Shown one piece after another: positions 57,081 through 64,000 of a stretch of 64,000 bases of DNA. The notes under the pieces are model-generated. The model made no database searches, was not told where the DNA came from, and saw only the letters and a program-made list of their open reading frames with translations. The stretch covers positions 1 to 64,000 of the forward strand of contig NZ_CANLVZ010000014.1 of NCBI RefSeq assembly GCF_947494755.1. The letters are read 5' to 3'. Origin of the DNA: an uncultured Tateyamaria sp. (GTDB lineage: Bacteria; Pseudomonadota; Alphaproteobacteria; Rhodobacterales; Rhodobacteraceae). Within the stretch, counting starts at the first letter, position 1. Each line of letters starts with the position of its first letter. The translations under genes and the position numbers were made by a program.

Positions 57081-57116
57081 ATGGACCCGGCCGCGGGGTG
57101 CGCGGCATCAGCATAA
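57081..57116 (+). CDS. Candidate PufK-like leader peptide before pufB
   Basis: An 11-codon reading frame (MDPAAGCAASA) with a GGAGGGGG Shine-Dalgarno at 57065-57072 and a stop 18 bp before the pufB ATG. A GGGG-GCAA-CCCC stem-loop (GNRA tetraloop) overlaps that site. The arrangement recalls the short pufK frame that controls pufB translation in Rhodobacter sphaeroides, although the peptide is different. A control element rather than a functional peptide. Confidence 0.4.
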   Translation: MDPAAGCAASA

Positions 57117-57134
57117 AATTCCGGAGGAATTAAT

Positions 57135-57278
57135 ATGGCTGAAAACCTGTCTTTCACAGGTCTCACAGACGAGCAGGCGCAAGAGCTGCACGCTGTCTAT
57201 ATGAGCGGGCTCTGGCTTTTCACAGCCGTTGCCGTTGTCGCTCACTTGGCAGTGTTCATCTGGCGCCCGTGGTTCTGA
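57135..57278 (+). CDS. pufB: Light-harvesting 1 beta polypeptide
   Basis: LH1 (B870) beta apoprotein of the ring around the reaction centre. The 47-residue product is single-pass (about 22-43) with the bacteriochlorophyll-ligating His37 and the second conserved His19, and the C-terminal FIWRPWF typical of beta chains. CGGAGGAATTAAT precedes the ATG. Fourteen bases separate it from pufA. Confidence 0.96.
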   Translation: MAENLSFTGLTDEQAQELHAVYMSGLWLFTAVAVVAHLAVFIWRPWF

Positions 57279-57292
57279 GGAGGGATTAGCAA

Positions 57293-57451
57293 ATGGCGAA
57301 GTTTTACAAAATCTGGCTCATCTTCGATCCCCGCCGTGTGTTTGTCGCACAAGGCGTGTTCCTGTTCCTGCTGGCGGCGATGATTCACCTCGTCCTGCTG
57401 AGTACGGACCACTTCAACTGGTTCGAACTGGCTGCTCAAAGCGCCCAGTAA
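57293..57451 (+). CDS. pufA: Light-harvesting 1 alpha polypeptide
   Basis: LH1 alpha apoprotein. The 52-residue protein starts [21 protein letters not shown], the classic alpha N-terminus, with one membrane helix (about 16-36), bacteriochlorophyll-ligating His32 and Trp43 in FNWFE. GAGGAGG precedes the ATG. A stable hairpin follows. Confidence 0.96.
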   Translation: MAKFYKIWLIFDPRRVFVAQGVFLFLLAAMIHLVLLSTDHFNWFELAAQSAQ

Positions 57452-57476
57452 GACCCGTTGTTGCGGATCTAAAAAA

Positions 57477-57518
57477 GTTGCGGGCGGGGCGAACAGTGCG
57501 TCCTCGCCTGCCCGCAAC
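57477..57518 (+). promoter_or_regulatory. Intercistronic pufA-pufL mRNA hairpin
   Basis: Nine perfect pairs GTTGCGGGC/GCCCGCAAC, extended by further G-C pairs, in the 138-bp pufA-pufL gap. No U-tract follows. In purple bacteria a hairpin here protects the pufBA message from 3-prime exonucleases and sets the antenna to reaction-centre ratio. Confidence 0.85.
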
Positions 57519-57589
57519 AAACCAACAAAAATACCAAGACGGCTTGTCGGCCCTTGTCGGGTCACGCCGCCAACTGCGGAGTTTGAGAG

Positions 57590-58453
57590 ATGGCCTTGCT
57601 ATCCTTCGAGAGAAAGTATCGCGTCCGGGGTGGGACGCTGATCGGCGGTGATCTGTTCGACTTTTGGGTCGGCCCCTTTTACGTGGGCTTTTTCGGCGTC
57701 ACGACTGCCTTCTTCAGCCTTCTGGGCACGGTCCTGATCTTTTGGGGTGCCTCGCAGCAAGGCACCTTCAATCCCTGGCTCATCAACATCGCGCCGCCGG
57801 ATCTGTCCTATGGTTTGGGCATGGCGCCGCTGCTTGAAGGCGGGCTGTGGCAGATCATCACGTTCTGTGCCACCGGCGCTTTCATCAGTTGGGCCCTGCG
57901 GGAGGTCGAGATTTGCCGCAAGCTCGGCATGGGCTATCACGTGCCCATCGGCTTCAGCTTCGCCATTCTGGCATACGTCACTCTCGTCATTTTCCGTCCA
58001 CTTTTGATGGGCGCATGGGGGCATGGATTTCCCTACGGGATTTTCAGCCACCTCGATTGGGTCAGCAACACGGGCTATGCCTATCTGCACTTCCACTACA
58101 ACCCGGCGCACATGCTGGCGGTCACGCTGTTCTTTACGACCACGATCGCGCTGGCCCTGCATGGCGGTCTGATCCTGTCGGCGGCGAACCCTGAAAAGGG
58201 CGAACTGGCCAAAACCCCCGACCATGAGGATGCGTTTTTCCGCGACTATATTGGCTACTCGGTCGGTACGCTTGGCATCCACCGGGTTGGCTGGCTGCTG
58301 GCCATCAACGCCGTGTTCTTCAGCGCCGTGTGCATCATCATCTCTGGCCCCGTCTGGACGTCGGGGTGGCCGGAGTGGTGGAACTGGTGGCTGAACATGC
58401 CGATCTGGGGCGGCGACCCGTTGCCTGTCTATCAATCCGGTTTTGGGGGCTGA
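57590..58453 (+). CDS. pufL: Photosynthetic reaction centre L subunit
   Basis: Core subunit binding the special pair, accessory bacteriochlorophyll, bacteriopheophytin, QA/QB site and iron. The 287-residue protein has five membrane helices; by position with Rhodobacter (offset +1) His154 and His174 are pigment ligands, His191 and His231 iron ligands and Glu213 the QB-site acid. GGAG precedes the ATG by some 12 bases. Four bases separate it from pufM. Confidence 0.97.
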   Translation: MALLSFERKYRVRGGTLIGGDLFDFWVGPFYVGFFGVTTAFFSLLGTVLIFWGASQQGTFNPWLINIAPPDLSYGLGMAPLLEGGLWQIITFCATGAFISWALREVEICRKLGMGYHVPIGFSFAILAYVTLVIFRPLLMGAWGHGFPYGIFSHLDWVSNTGYAYLHFHYNPAHMLAVTLFFTTTIALALHGGLILSAANPEKGELAKTPDHEDAFFRDYIGYSVGTLGIHRVGWLLAINAVFFSAVCIIISGPVWTSGWPEWWNWWLNMPIWGGDPLPVYQSGFGG

Positions 58454-58457
58454 GCGC

Positions 58458-59444
58458 ATGATTGAGTATCAAAATATTTTCGCGCAGGTCCAGGTTCAGG
58501 GCACTCCGGACTGGGGCATGGACGACAGTGGCGAGATGATGGCGGACCGCGCTGGCAAGCCGCGCTTTTCCACCCTCTTCGGCCTTCTGGGCAACGCGCA
58601 ATTGGGGCCGATCAACATCAGCTCTTACGGGGTGATCTCGTGTGTGTGTTTCATGATCTGGTTCAACATCGTCGGCTTTTCCATGCTGGCGCAGGTCGGC
58701 TGGTCGGTGCCCGAGTTCATCCGGCAACTGTTCTGGCTCGCGCTTGAACCTCCGGGCCCTGAATACGGACTGAGCATGCCACCACTCAACGATGGTGGAG
58801 CATTCATCATCGCAGGCATGTTCTTTCTGGCGGGATGTGTGACGTGGTGGCTGCGCACGTATCAACTGGCGCAGCAGCACAAGATGGGCAAACACCTCGC
58901 CTGGGCCTTTGCGGCACTGTTGTGGCTGATCCTCGTGCTGGGTCTGTTCCGCCCCATCCTGATGGGCTCGTGGAGCGAGGCGGTGCCCTACGGCATCTTT
59001 GCGCATCTCGATTGGACGACCGCGTTTTCGATCCGTTACGGCAACCTTTACTACAACCCGTTCCACTGCCTGAGCATCGTGTTCCTCTATGGATCTGTCC
59101 TGCTGTTCTGCATGCACGGCGGCACCATTCTGGCGGTGACCCGTTACGGCGGGGACCGCGAGTTGGAGCAGATCTATGACCGGGGCACCGCCACCGAACG
59201 TGCGGCCTTGTTCTGGCGCTGGACCATGGGCTTTAACGCCACGATGGAAGGCATCCACCGGTGGGCCTGGTGGTTTGCGGTGCTGACCCCGATCACGGGC
59301 GGCATCGGCATCCTGCTGACGGGAACGGTCGTGGACAACTGGTTCATCTGGGCACAGGAACACAACTTTGCGCCCATGTATGACGGTGCCTATGGCTACG
59401 AGGACTATGGCTCATACGAAACCTTTATTGGGAAGGAGAACTGA
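58458..59444 (+). CDS. pufM: Photosynthetic reaction centre M subunit
   Basis: Core subunit pairing with L. The 328-residue protein begins [20 protein letters not shown] and has pigment ligands His183 and His203 and iron ligands His220, Glu235 and His267, offset by one from Rhodobacter. A TTG five codons upstream is in frame, but the ATG at 58458 is the family start. Two bases separate its stop from pufC; pufX is not present. Confidence 0.97.
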   Translation: MIEYQNIFAQVQVQGTPDWGMDDSGEMMADRAGKPRFSTLFGLLGNAQLGPINISSYGVISCVCFMIWFNIVGFSMLAQVGWSVPEFIRQLFWLALEPPGPEYGLSMPPLNDGGAFIIAGMFFLAGCVTWWLRTYQLAQQHKMGKHLAWAFAALLWLILVLGLFRPILMGSWSEAVPYGIFAHLDWTTAFSIRYGNLYYNPFHCLSIVFLYGSVLLFCMHGGTILAVTRYGGDRELEQIYDRGTATERAALFWRWTMGFNATMEGIHRWAWWFAVLTPITGGIGILLTGTVVDNWFIWAQEHNFAPMYDGAYGYEDYGSYETFIGKEN

Positions 59445-59446
59445 TC

Positions 59447-60571
59447 ATGTTTCCCAAGTGGTTTGACAAATGGAACGCGGACAACCCCACCAACATCTTC
59501 GGTCCGGCCATTGCGGTCGGCGTCGTGGGCGGGGCGATCTTTGCAGCAGCACTGATCGTCACATGGGGCAATCCGTACCAGACCGAAAGCATGCAAACCG
59601 GGCCGCGCGGCACGGGCATGTCGGTGCCGGAATACAACGTCTCGCGATTGGCCGCTGATCCCACGATTGAAGCCTACTACACCGAAGATCCGTATATCCC
59701 CGAAGGCGGGGAGGAACTGGCGAAGGACATCTACGAGAATGTTCAGGTGTTGGGCGAGTTAACGGATGATAACTTTAACCGGGTGATGCTGGCCATGACA
59801 CAATGGGTCAGCCCGGAGGAAGGTTGCGCCTATTGCCACGGCGATGTCGACATCTCGGAATACGGGGCCGATGACCTTTATACCAAGGTTGTCAGCCGCC
59901 GCATGATCCAGATGACCCAGAACATCAACGAGAACTGGGATGGGCACGTCAATGCGGTCGCCGAGGTGGGGGTCAACTGCTACACCTGCCACCGTGGCCA
60001 GAACGTGCCAAGCGACATCTGGTTCAACGTCACGCCGGTCAATCAGAACGTCAAAGGCTGGTCCGCAGTCCAGAACCGCGCCACCACGATGAGCGGGTCG
60101 ACCTCGCTGCCCTCATCGGCGCTCGAGGTTTATCTGACCGATTATGACAGCATGGTGAACGTGCACGATCTGGAAAGCCGGGTCGCCGGTGTGCCGGGTC
60201 TGACCGAGGACGTGCATTCGATCCAGAAGACCGAGATGACCTACAGCCTTATGAACTACTTCTCCAACTCGCTCGGGGTGAATTGCGTGTTCTGCCACAA
60301 CAGTCGCGCGTTCTATGATGCGGGTCAGTACACACCGCAATGGAGCATCGCGCAGTTGGGCCGTCAGATGGTCATTGAGCAGAACGCTGAATATCTGATC
60401 CCGCTTGAGAGTGAGTATCCACCCGAGCGCCTCGGCCCGATCTATGCCGATGCGCCCAAGATCGGCTGCCGGACCTGCCACAAGGGTTATCAACGCCCGC
60501 TGCAAGGTATGAACGTGATCGCGGCCTGGCCCGAATTGGCCACGAGCGAGGCACCGGTCTACGAAGAGTGA
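59447..60571 (+). CDS. pufC: Reaction-centre tetraheme cytochrome c subunit
   Basis: Periplasmic electron donor bound to the reaction centre, reducing the photo-oxidised special pair. The 374-residue protein has an uncleaved-looking N-terminal membrane anchor (about 18-40) and four CxxCH heme motifs: 127-131, 178-182, 280-284 and 341-345. There is no lipobox cysteine, so it is probably anchored by the helix. Last gene of the puf operon. Confidence 0.96.
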   Translation: MFPKWFDKWNADNPTNIFGPAIAVGVVGGAIFAAALIVTWGNPYQTESMQTGPRGTGMSVPEYNVSRLAADPTIEAYYTEDPYIPEGGEELAKDIYENVQVLGELTDDNFNRVMLAMTQWVSPEEGCAYCHGDVDISEYGADDLYTKVVSRRMIQMTQNINENWDGHVNAVAEVGVNCYTCHRGQNVPSDIWFNVTPVNQNVKGWSAVQNRATTMSGSTSLPSSALEVYLTDYDSMVNVHDLESRVAGVPGLTEDVHSIQKTEMTYSLMNYFSNSLGVNCVFCHNSRAFYDAGQYTPQWSIAQLGRQMVIEQNAEYLIPLESEYPPERLGPIYADAPKIGCRTCHKGYQRPLQGMNVIAAWPELATSEAPVYEE

Positions 60572-60581
60572 CCTGCCGTTG

Positions 60582-60600
60582 GGCGGAGGACACCTCCGCC
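60582..60600 (+). other. Hairpin after pufC
   Basis: Perfect eight-pair stem GGCGGAGG/CCTCCGCC with an ACA loop, eleven bases after the pufC stop, with no U-tract. Likely a 3-prime stabilising structure upstream of the true terminator. Confidence 0.7.
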
Positions 60601-60725
60601 TTACGCCCAAGATGCTGCCGGGCGGCCTGATCGCCCCGCAACGCCAGGTTCGGACCATCGGCTTCCTTGGTCCGGGCACGGGGTCCCCTGACTCCGGTTC
60701 CCTTCCTGTTGGCTACAGGAACCTG

Positions 60726-60759
60726 GCGCCGTGCTTGTTGTTCAGGCACGGCGCTTTTT
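60726..60759 (+). terminator. Intrinsic terminator of the puf operon
   Basis: Perfect nine-pair stem GCGCCGTGC/GCACGGCGC with an 11-base loop, followed by TTTTT. It lies 155 bp after pufC and 58 bp before the dxs start, so dxs probably has some own transcription or depends on readthrough. Confidence 0.88.
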
Positions 60760-60816
60760 GCCCTCAAGAGACCCGCAGGCAAGGCGGGCGCGGGGGCTCG
60801 AGAAAGGATGTGCGCG

Positions 60817-62730
60817 ATGACCCATACCCCGTTGCTGGACAAAGTGGCTGGCCCTGCTGACCTCAAACGCCTGTCGGATGCGGACCTGAGCGCACTGGCC
60901 CATGAACTGCGCAGCGACGTGATCGAGGCCGTCAGTCGGACTGGTGGGCATCTGGGATCGTCCCTTGGGGTGGTGGAACTGACGGTGGGCATCCACGCGG
61001 TTTTTGACACGCCCCGCGACAAGGTGATCTGGGATGTGGGGCACCAATGCTATCCACACAAGATCCTGACCGGGCGGCGCAGTCGCATGGGCACCCTGCG
61101 CCAGAAGGGGGGCCTGAGCGGGTTCACCAAGCGCGCCGAGAGTGAGTATGACCCGTTCGGCGCTGCGCATTCCTCGACTTCGATCTCTGCCGCGCTCGGG
61201 TTCACGGTGGGCCGCGACATGGGCATGCCAACCGGCGATGCGGTCGCCGTTATCGGGGATGGGTCGATCAGCGCGGGGATGGCTTATGAGGCGCTCAACA
61301 ATGCAGGCCACGAGGGCCGCCGTCTGTTTGTGATCCTCAATGACAACGAAATGTCTATCGCCCCGCCCACGGGCGCGATGAGCACGTATCTCTCCAACCT
61401 GACCCGCAATTCCCCGCTCGCCCCTTTGCAGGCCATCGCCGAAGGGATGGAAAGCGCGCTGCCCAAGCCGATGCGCGACGGCGCGCGGCGTGCACGGGAA
61501 ATGGTGACGGGCGTGGAAAGCAAGGGTACCTTCTTTGAAGAGCTGGGATTTGACTATATCGGCCCCATCGACGGGCACGATATGGATCAGGTGTTGTCCG
61601 TCCTGCGCGGTGCGCGGGCGCGGGCCACGGGGCCTGTGTTGATCCACGCCTGCACGGTCAAGGGCAAGGGCTATGCGCCTGCTGAAGGGTCGGCGGACAA
61701 GTATCATGGTGTGTCGAAATTCGACGTTGAAACGGGCGCGCAGTCCAAGGGCAAAAGCAACGCACCCTCCTACACGTCCGTCTTTGGCACCACGCTGACC
61801 GACTTGGCTGCTGAGGATCCGAAAATTGTCGCGGTCACAGCCGCCATGCCGGGCGGTACGGGTGTAGACAAAATGGCCAACCGGTTTCCGGGCCGGGTGT
61901 TTGATGTGGGCATCGCAGAGCAGCACGGCGTGACCTTTGCCGCTGGTATGGCCGCAAGCGGGCTCAAACCGTTCTGCGCGATCTATTCGACGTTCCTGCA
62001 ACGCGGATACGATCAGGTCGTCCACGATGTGGCGCTGCAGGGATTGCCGGTCCGGTTCGCCATCGATCGTGCGGGGCTGGTGGGCGCAGATGGCGCGACC
62101 CATGCGGGGTCCTTTGACATAGGCTATCTCGCAGCTTTGCCGGGGATGGTGGTGATGGCCGCCGCTGATGAGGCGGAGTTGATGCAAATGGTCACGACTG
62201 CCGCCGCCCATGACAGCGGCCCGATTGCGTTTCGCTATCCGCGCGGCAATGGGCGTGGGGTGGATATGCCCGAAAAGGGCGAAGTGCTGGAGATCGGCAA
62301 GGGGCGGATGATCCAGGAGGGATCGGATGTGGCGCTGCTGAGTCTTGGCACGCATCTTGACGAATGCGAACGGGCCGCCGCAACGCTCGAGGCTGAGGGG
62401 ATTTCGGTCAGCATCGCGGATGCGCGTTTTGCCAAGCCGCTTGATATGGGCCTGATCCGCGATCTGGCGGCCCGTCATGACGCGCTGATCACCGTCGAAC
62501 AGGGTGCCGTGGGCGGGTTCGGCGCGATGGTGTTGCAAGCGATGGCGTCCGAAGGGTTGCTGGACCAGGGTTTGAAGGTGCGCACGATGCACCTTGCCGA
62601 CCGGTTCATCGATCAGGCTGGCCCGGACGAAATGTACGCCGATGCAGGACTGAATGCGGAGAGCATCATTGAGACTGTGCGCGCGGCCTTGGGTCAGAGC
62701 ACCAGCAACGTGGTTGACCTGACGGCCTGA
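60817..62730 (+). CDS. dxs: 1-deoxy-D-xylulose-5-phosphate synthase
   Basis: Thiamine-diphosphate enzyme making DXP from pyruvate and glyceraldehyde 3-phosphate, entry to the MEP isoprenoid pathway. The 637-residue protein has [20 protein letters not shown], the TPP-binding [18 protein letters not shown] with NDNEMSI, and the transketolase segment [18 protein letters not shown]. The start at 60817 (AAAGGA nine bases before) is preferred; the open frame upstream crosses the terminator. dxs beside puf is usual in Rhodobacter relatives. Confidence 0.95.
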   Translation: MTHTPLLDKVAGPADLKRLSDADLSALAHELRSDVIEAVSRTGGHLGSSLGVVELTVGIHAVFDTPRDKVIWDVGHQCYPHKILTGRRSRMGTLRQKGGLSGFTKRAESEYDPFGAAHSSTSISAALGFTVGRDMGMPTGDAVAVIGDGSISAGMAYEALNNAGHEGRRLFVILNDNEMSIAPPTGAMSTYLSNLTRNSPLAPLQAIAEGMESALPKPMRDGARRAREMVTGVESKGTFFEELGFDYIGPIDGHDMDQVLSVLRGARARATGPVLIHACTVKGKGYAPAEGSADKYHGVSKFDVETGAQSKGKSNAPSYTSVFGTTLTDLAAEDPKIVAVTAAMPGGTGVDKMANRFPGRVFDVGIAEQHGVTFAAGMAASGLKPFCAIYSTFLQRGYDQVVHDVALQGLPVRFAIDRAGLVGADGATHAGSFDIGYLAALPGMVVMAAADEAELMQMVTTAAAHDSGPIAFRYPRGNGRGVDMPEKGEVLEIGKGRMIQEGSDVALLSLGTHLDECERAAATLEAEGISVSIADARFAKPLDMGLIRDLAARHDALITVEQGAVGGFGAMVLQAMASEGLLDQGLKVRTMHLADRFIDQAGPDEMYADAGLNAESIIETVRAALGQSTSNVVDLTA

Positions 62731-62800
62731 CGTTTCCTGTCTGGATGATTTGCGCCGGATGTTCGTACGGTTGAGCGCCGTGTTTGGCGCGGCTGTAGAT

Positions 62801-62834
62801 GCCTCCGGCGGAGGTATTTTTAGCGAAAGGAAGC
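62801..62834 (+). repeat. Hairpin-tail repeat, dxs downstream region
   Basis: CCTCC-GGC-GGAGG stem-loop (62802-62814) then TATTTTTAGCGAAAGGAAG. It lies between the convergent dxs and TPR genes and contains the TPR gene stop codon. The T-rich tail could serve as a dxs terminator. A second stem GCGCC/GGCGC is at 62775-62790. Confidence 0.6.
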
Positions 62835-64000
62835 GGCACGGGCGCGTGCTTGGGAGGCTTGTGCAGGCAGGCCGGATTGCTCGTACACATCTGCGAGCAT
62901 GGTGTTGAGCGGCACGCCGTCCGGGTCGTAGCTGCGCCGCATTTCAAGCACCTGTTGCGCTTGCGATGTGCGCCCGGACTTGACCAGAGCGTCGAGGTGT
63001 ATTTGCTCGAAGAGGTCCCGCTGCGCGTGGCTGCCGCCGCATTCGGCCAAGCGTGGCAGGGCCTTGCCCAGGAACCGGATTGTGTCGTCGTAGTCGCCCG
63101 CGCCATGTGCGGCGATCCCGTGCGCGGCCCAGAGAGCCACGTCGCGCCATGTGTTGACGTCATGCTGTGTGTCGTCTTCGGCCCGCGCCTCGATGGCCTT
63201 GAGCAGAGTTTCGGCCTCGGGCCGCCCGGTGCGTCCAAGCGCGTAGAGGTATTGCAGCGTCAGGAAGGGCGAGGTGGTATCGGCCCCGCGCTTGGCGATG
63301 TGATCGGCCACATCCTGCCAGCGCGCACCGACGTCGATGCCTGCGAATTCGAGGCGCGCCAGCAGCGACACCGCGCCGATCTGGTCTTGCGAGTAGTCCT
63401 TGGACAGTCCCCAGACATGGGTGTCGTAGGCCGCCAAGACGTCCTCCTTTCGCCCCGCAGAGATGTAAAACAGGGCCAGATGCCACCAGTTGTGGCTGTG
63501 CATGAAACTGTTGAGGTCGGCCCAGTGACGCGCAACAGACTCCAGAAACGCGGCCCCTTCAGCGATCTGCCCGCGGGTGAGGTAGATGTGGGCGAGCGCA
63601 TGATGCGCCCACGGCTCGCTATCGTCGAGGGACATGGCGTGCCGGGCTGCGGCTTCGGCTTCGTCCAGCAGGTGACATTCCTCAAAACCAAAGGCCAGCA
63701 TCCCGTGGGCATACGCGATGTCCGCCGCACCCGGTTGCGCTTTCTGCGCGATCCGCAGCATGGCCGGAAAGTCACCGATATTGAACGTGTGATACTGTCC
63801 GAGCTTCAGCATCACCATGTCGCGCGGATAGGCGCTGACCGTGGCCTCGCACAGTTCGATGAGTTTGGGGATCTTGCCGGTCACGAACAGGTGGGCCGCT
63901 TCAACTGCTGCGTTCTCGCGGGGCGTCAGCCCGGAGGCAGCTTGGGCGTTTTCAAGAAAGGGCTGTGCGAGTTTGGGGGCGATGGGCGCTTCGAGCAGCA
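62820..64000 (-). CDS. Tetratricopeptide repeat protein 38 family, partial
   Basis: Carboxy-terminal 393 codons or so of a helical repeat protein; the frame continues open past the right edge of the window, so the start is missing. Features are AYAHGMLAFGFEECHLLDEA, HHALAHIYLTRGQIAEGAAF and the characteristic SFMHSHNWWHLALFYISAG, which fit the TTC38-like family found in bacteria and animals. TTC38 function is poorly known. No evident connection to photosynthesis beyond location. Stop lies in a repeat element. Confidence 0.85.
   Translation of the reverse strand, partial: LLEAPIAPKLAQPFLENAQAASGLTPRENAAVEAAHLFVTGKIPKLIELCEATVSAYPRDMVMLKLGQYHTFNIGDFPAMLRIAQKAQPGAADIAYAHGMLAFGFEECHLLDEAEAAARHAMSLDDSEPWAHHALAHIYLTRGQIAEGAAFLESVARHWADLNSFMHSHNWWHLALFYISAGRKEDVLAAYDTHVWGLSKDYSQDQIGAVSLLARLEFAGIDVGARWQDVADHIAKRGADTTSPFLTLQYLYALGRTGRPEAETLLKAIEARAEDDTQHDVNTWRDVALWAAHGIAAHGAGDYDDTIRFLGKALPRLAECGGSHAQRDLFEQIHLDALVKSGRTSQAQQVLEMRRSYDPDGVPLNTMLADVYEQSGLPAQASQARARAASFR

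Noticed and set aside
56843-57133. Reading frame across pufQ and the pufQ-pufB gap
   Set aside because: First half is in the wrong frame of pufQ and the translation shows no family; only its tail touching pufB is mentioned as possible leader context.
60667-60816. Upstream extension of dxs
   Set aside because: It crosses the puf terminator hairpin and lacks a suitable ribosome-binding site; DXS proteins begin at the ATG at 60817.
60742-62592. 616-codon open frame antisense to dxs
   Set aside because: Same reason: mirror of codon bias in dxs, no recognisable domain.

Overview
The window is a high-GC alphaproteobacterial chromosome or large-replicon segment from a member of the Rhodobacterales, most likely a Roseobacter-group aerobic anoxygenic phototroph. 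The evidence is a near-complete photosynthesis gene cluster in Rhodobacter-type order that has crtA (spheroidenone type carotenoids), pufC (tetraheme reaction-centre cytochrome), an aerobic AcsF cyclase with its BciE partner, and neither bchE nor pufX nor puc genes. The genus cannot be fixed from the sequence alone.

Layout. Positions 139-10440 hold a flagellar block: fliI on the minus strand, then flgB-flgC-fliE-fliQ-flgF-flgG-flgA-flgH-fliL on the plus strand, converging on flhA-fliR-flhB-fliJ-like on the minus strand. Positions 10691-15099 carry general metabolism (a fumarylacetoacetate-hydrolase family gene, glpK-glpD, a LysE exporter). From idi at 15096 the photosynthesis cluster starts: idi, bchP, a PucC-like transporter gene, bchG, ppsR and ppaA on the minus strand, all but bchG-ppsR overlapping or within 4 bp; then bchFNBHLM-lhaA-puhABC-bciE-acsF-puhE-hemA-cycA on the plus strand (21522-37615), closed by an intrinsic terminator. 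After a solute-binding-protein gene come dinB-orf82-bchO-bchD-bchI-crtA (minus), crtI-crtB-tspO (plus), crtD-crtC (minus), crtE-crtF (plus) and the superoperon bchC-bchX-orf63-bchY-bchZ-pufQ-pufB-pufA-pufL-pufM-pufC (plus) ending at a terminator at 60726-60759, then dxs. A TPR protein gene on the minus strand runs off the right edge.

How it works together. hemA, dxs and idi feed tetrapyrrole and isoprenoid precursors; bchIDH(O), bchM, acsF/bciE, bchNBL, bchF, bchXYZ, bchC, bchG and bchP take protoporphyrin IX to bacteriochlorophyll a; crtEBICDFA make spheroidene/spheroidenone; puf and puh genes make the LH1-reaction centre; cycA supplies cytochrome c2. Eight perfect TGT-N12-ACA PpsR operators lie in the ppaA/bchF, crtA/crtI, crtD/crtE, crtF/bchC and ppsR/bchG gaps, and in several the right half-site doubles as a TTGACA -35 box. 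No tRNA, rRNA, CRISPR array, insertion sequence or prophage was seen.

Points worth a second look: an unrecognised 63-codon gene with an excellent Shine-Dalgarno between bchX and bchY; a copy of a local intergenic repeat read in frame inside bchB; a crtC reading frame without any usable start codon; a pufK-like leader peptide before pufB; and a probable leaderless bchG promoter under a PpsR operator.
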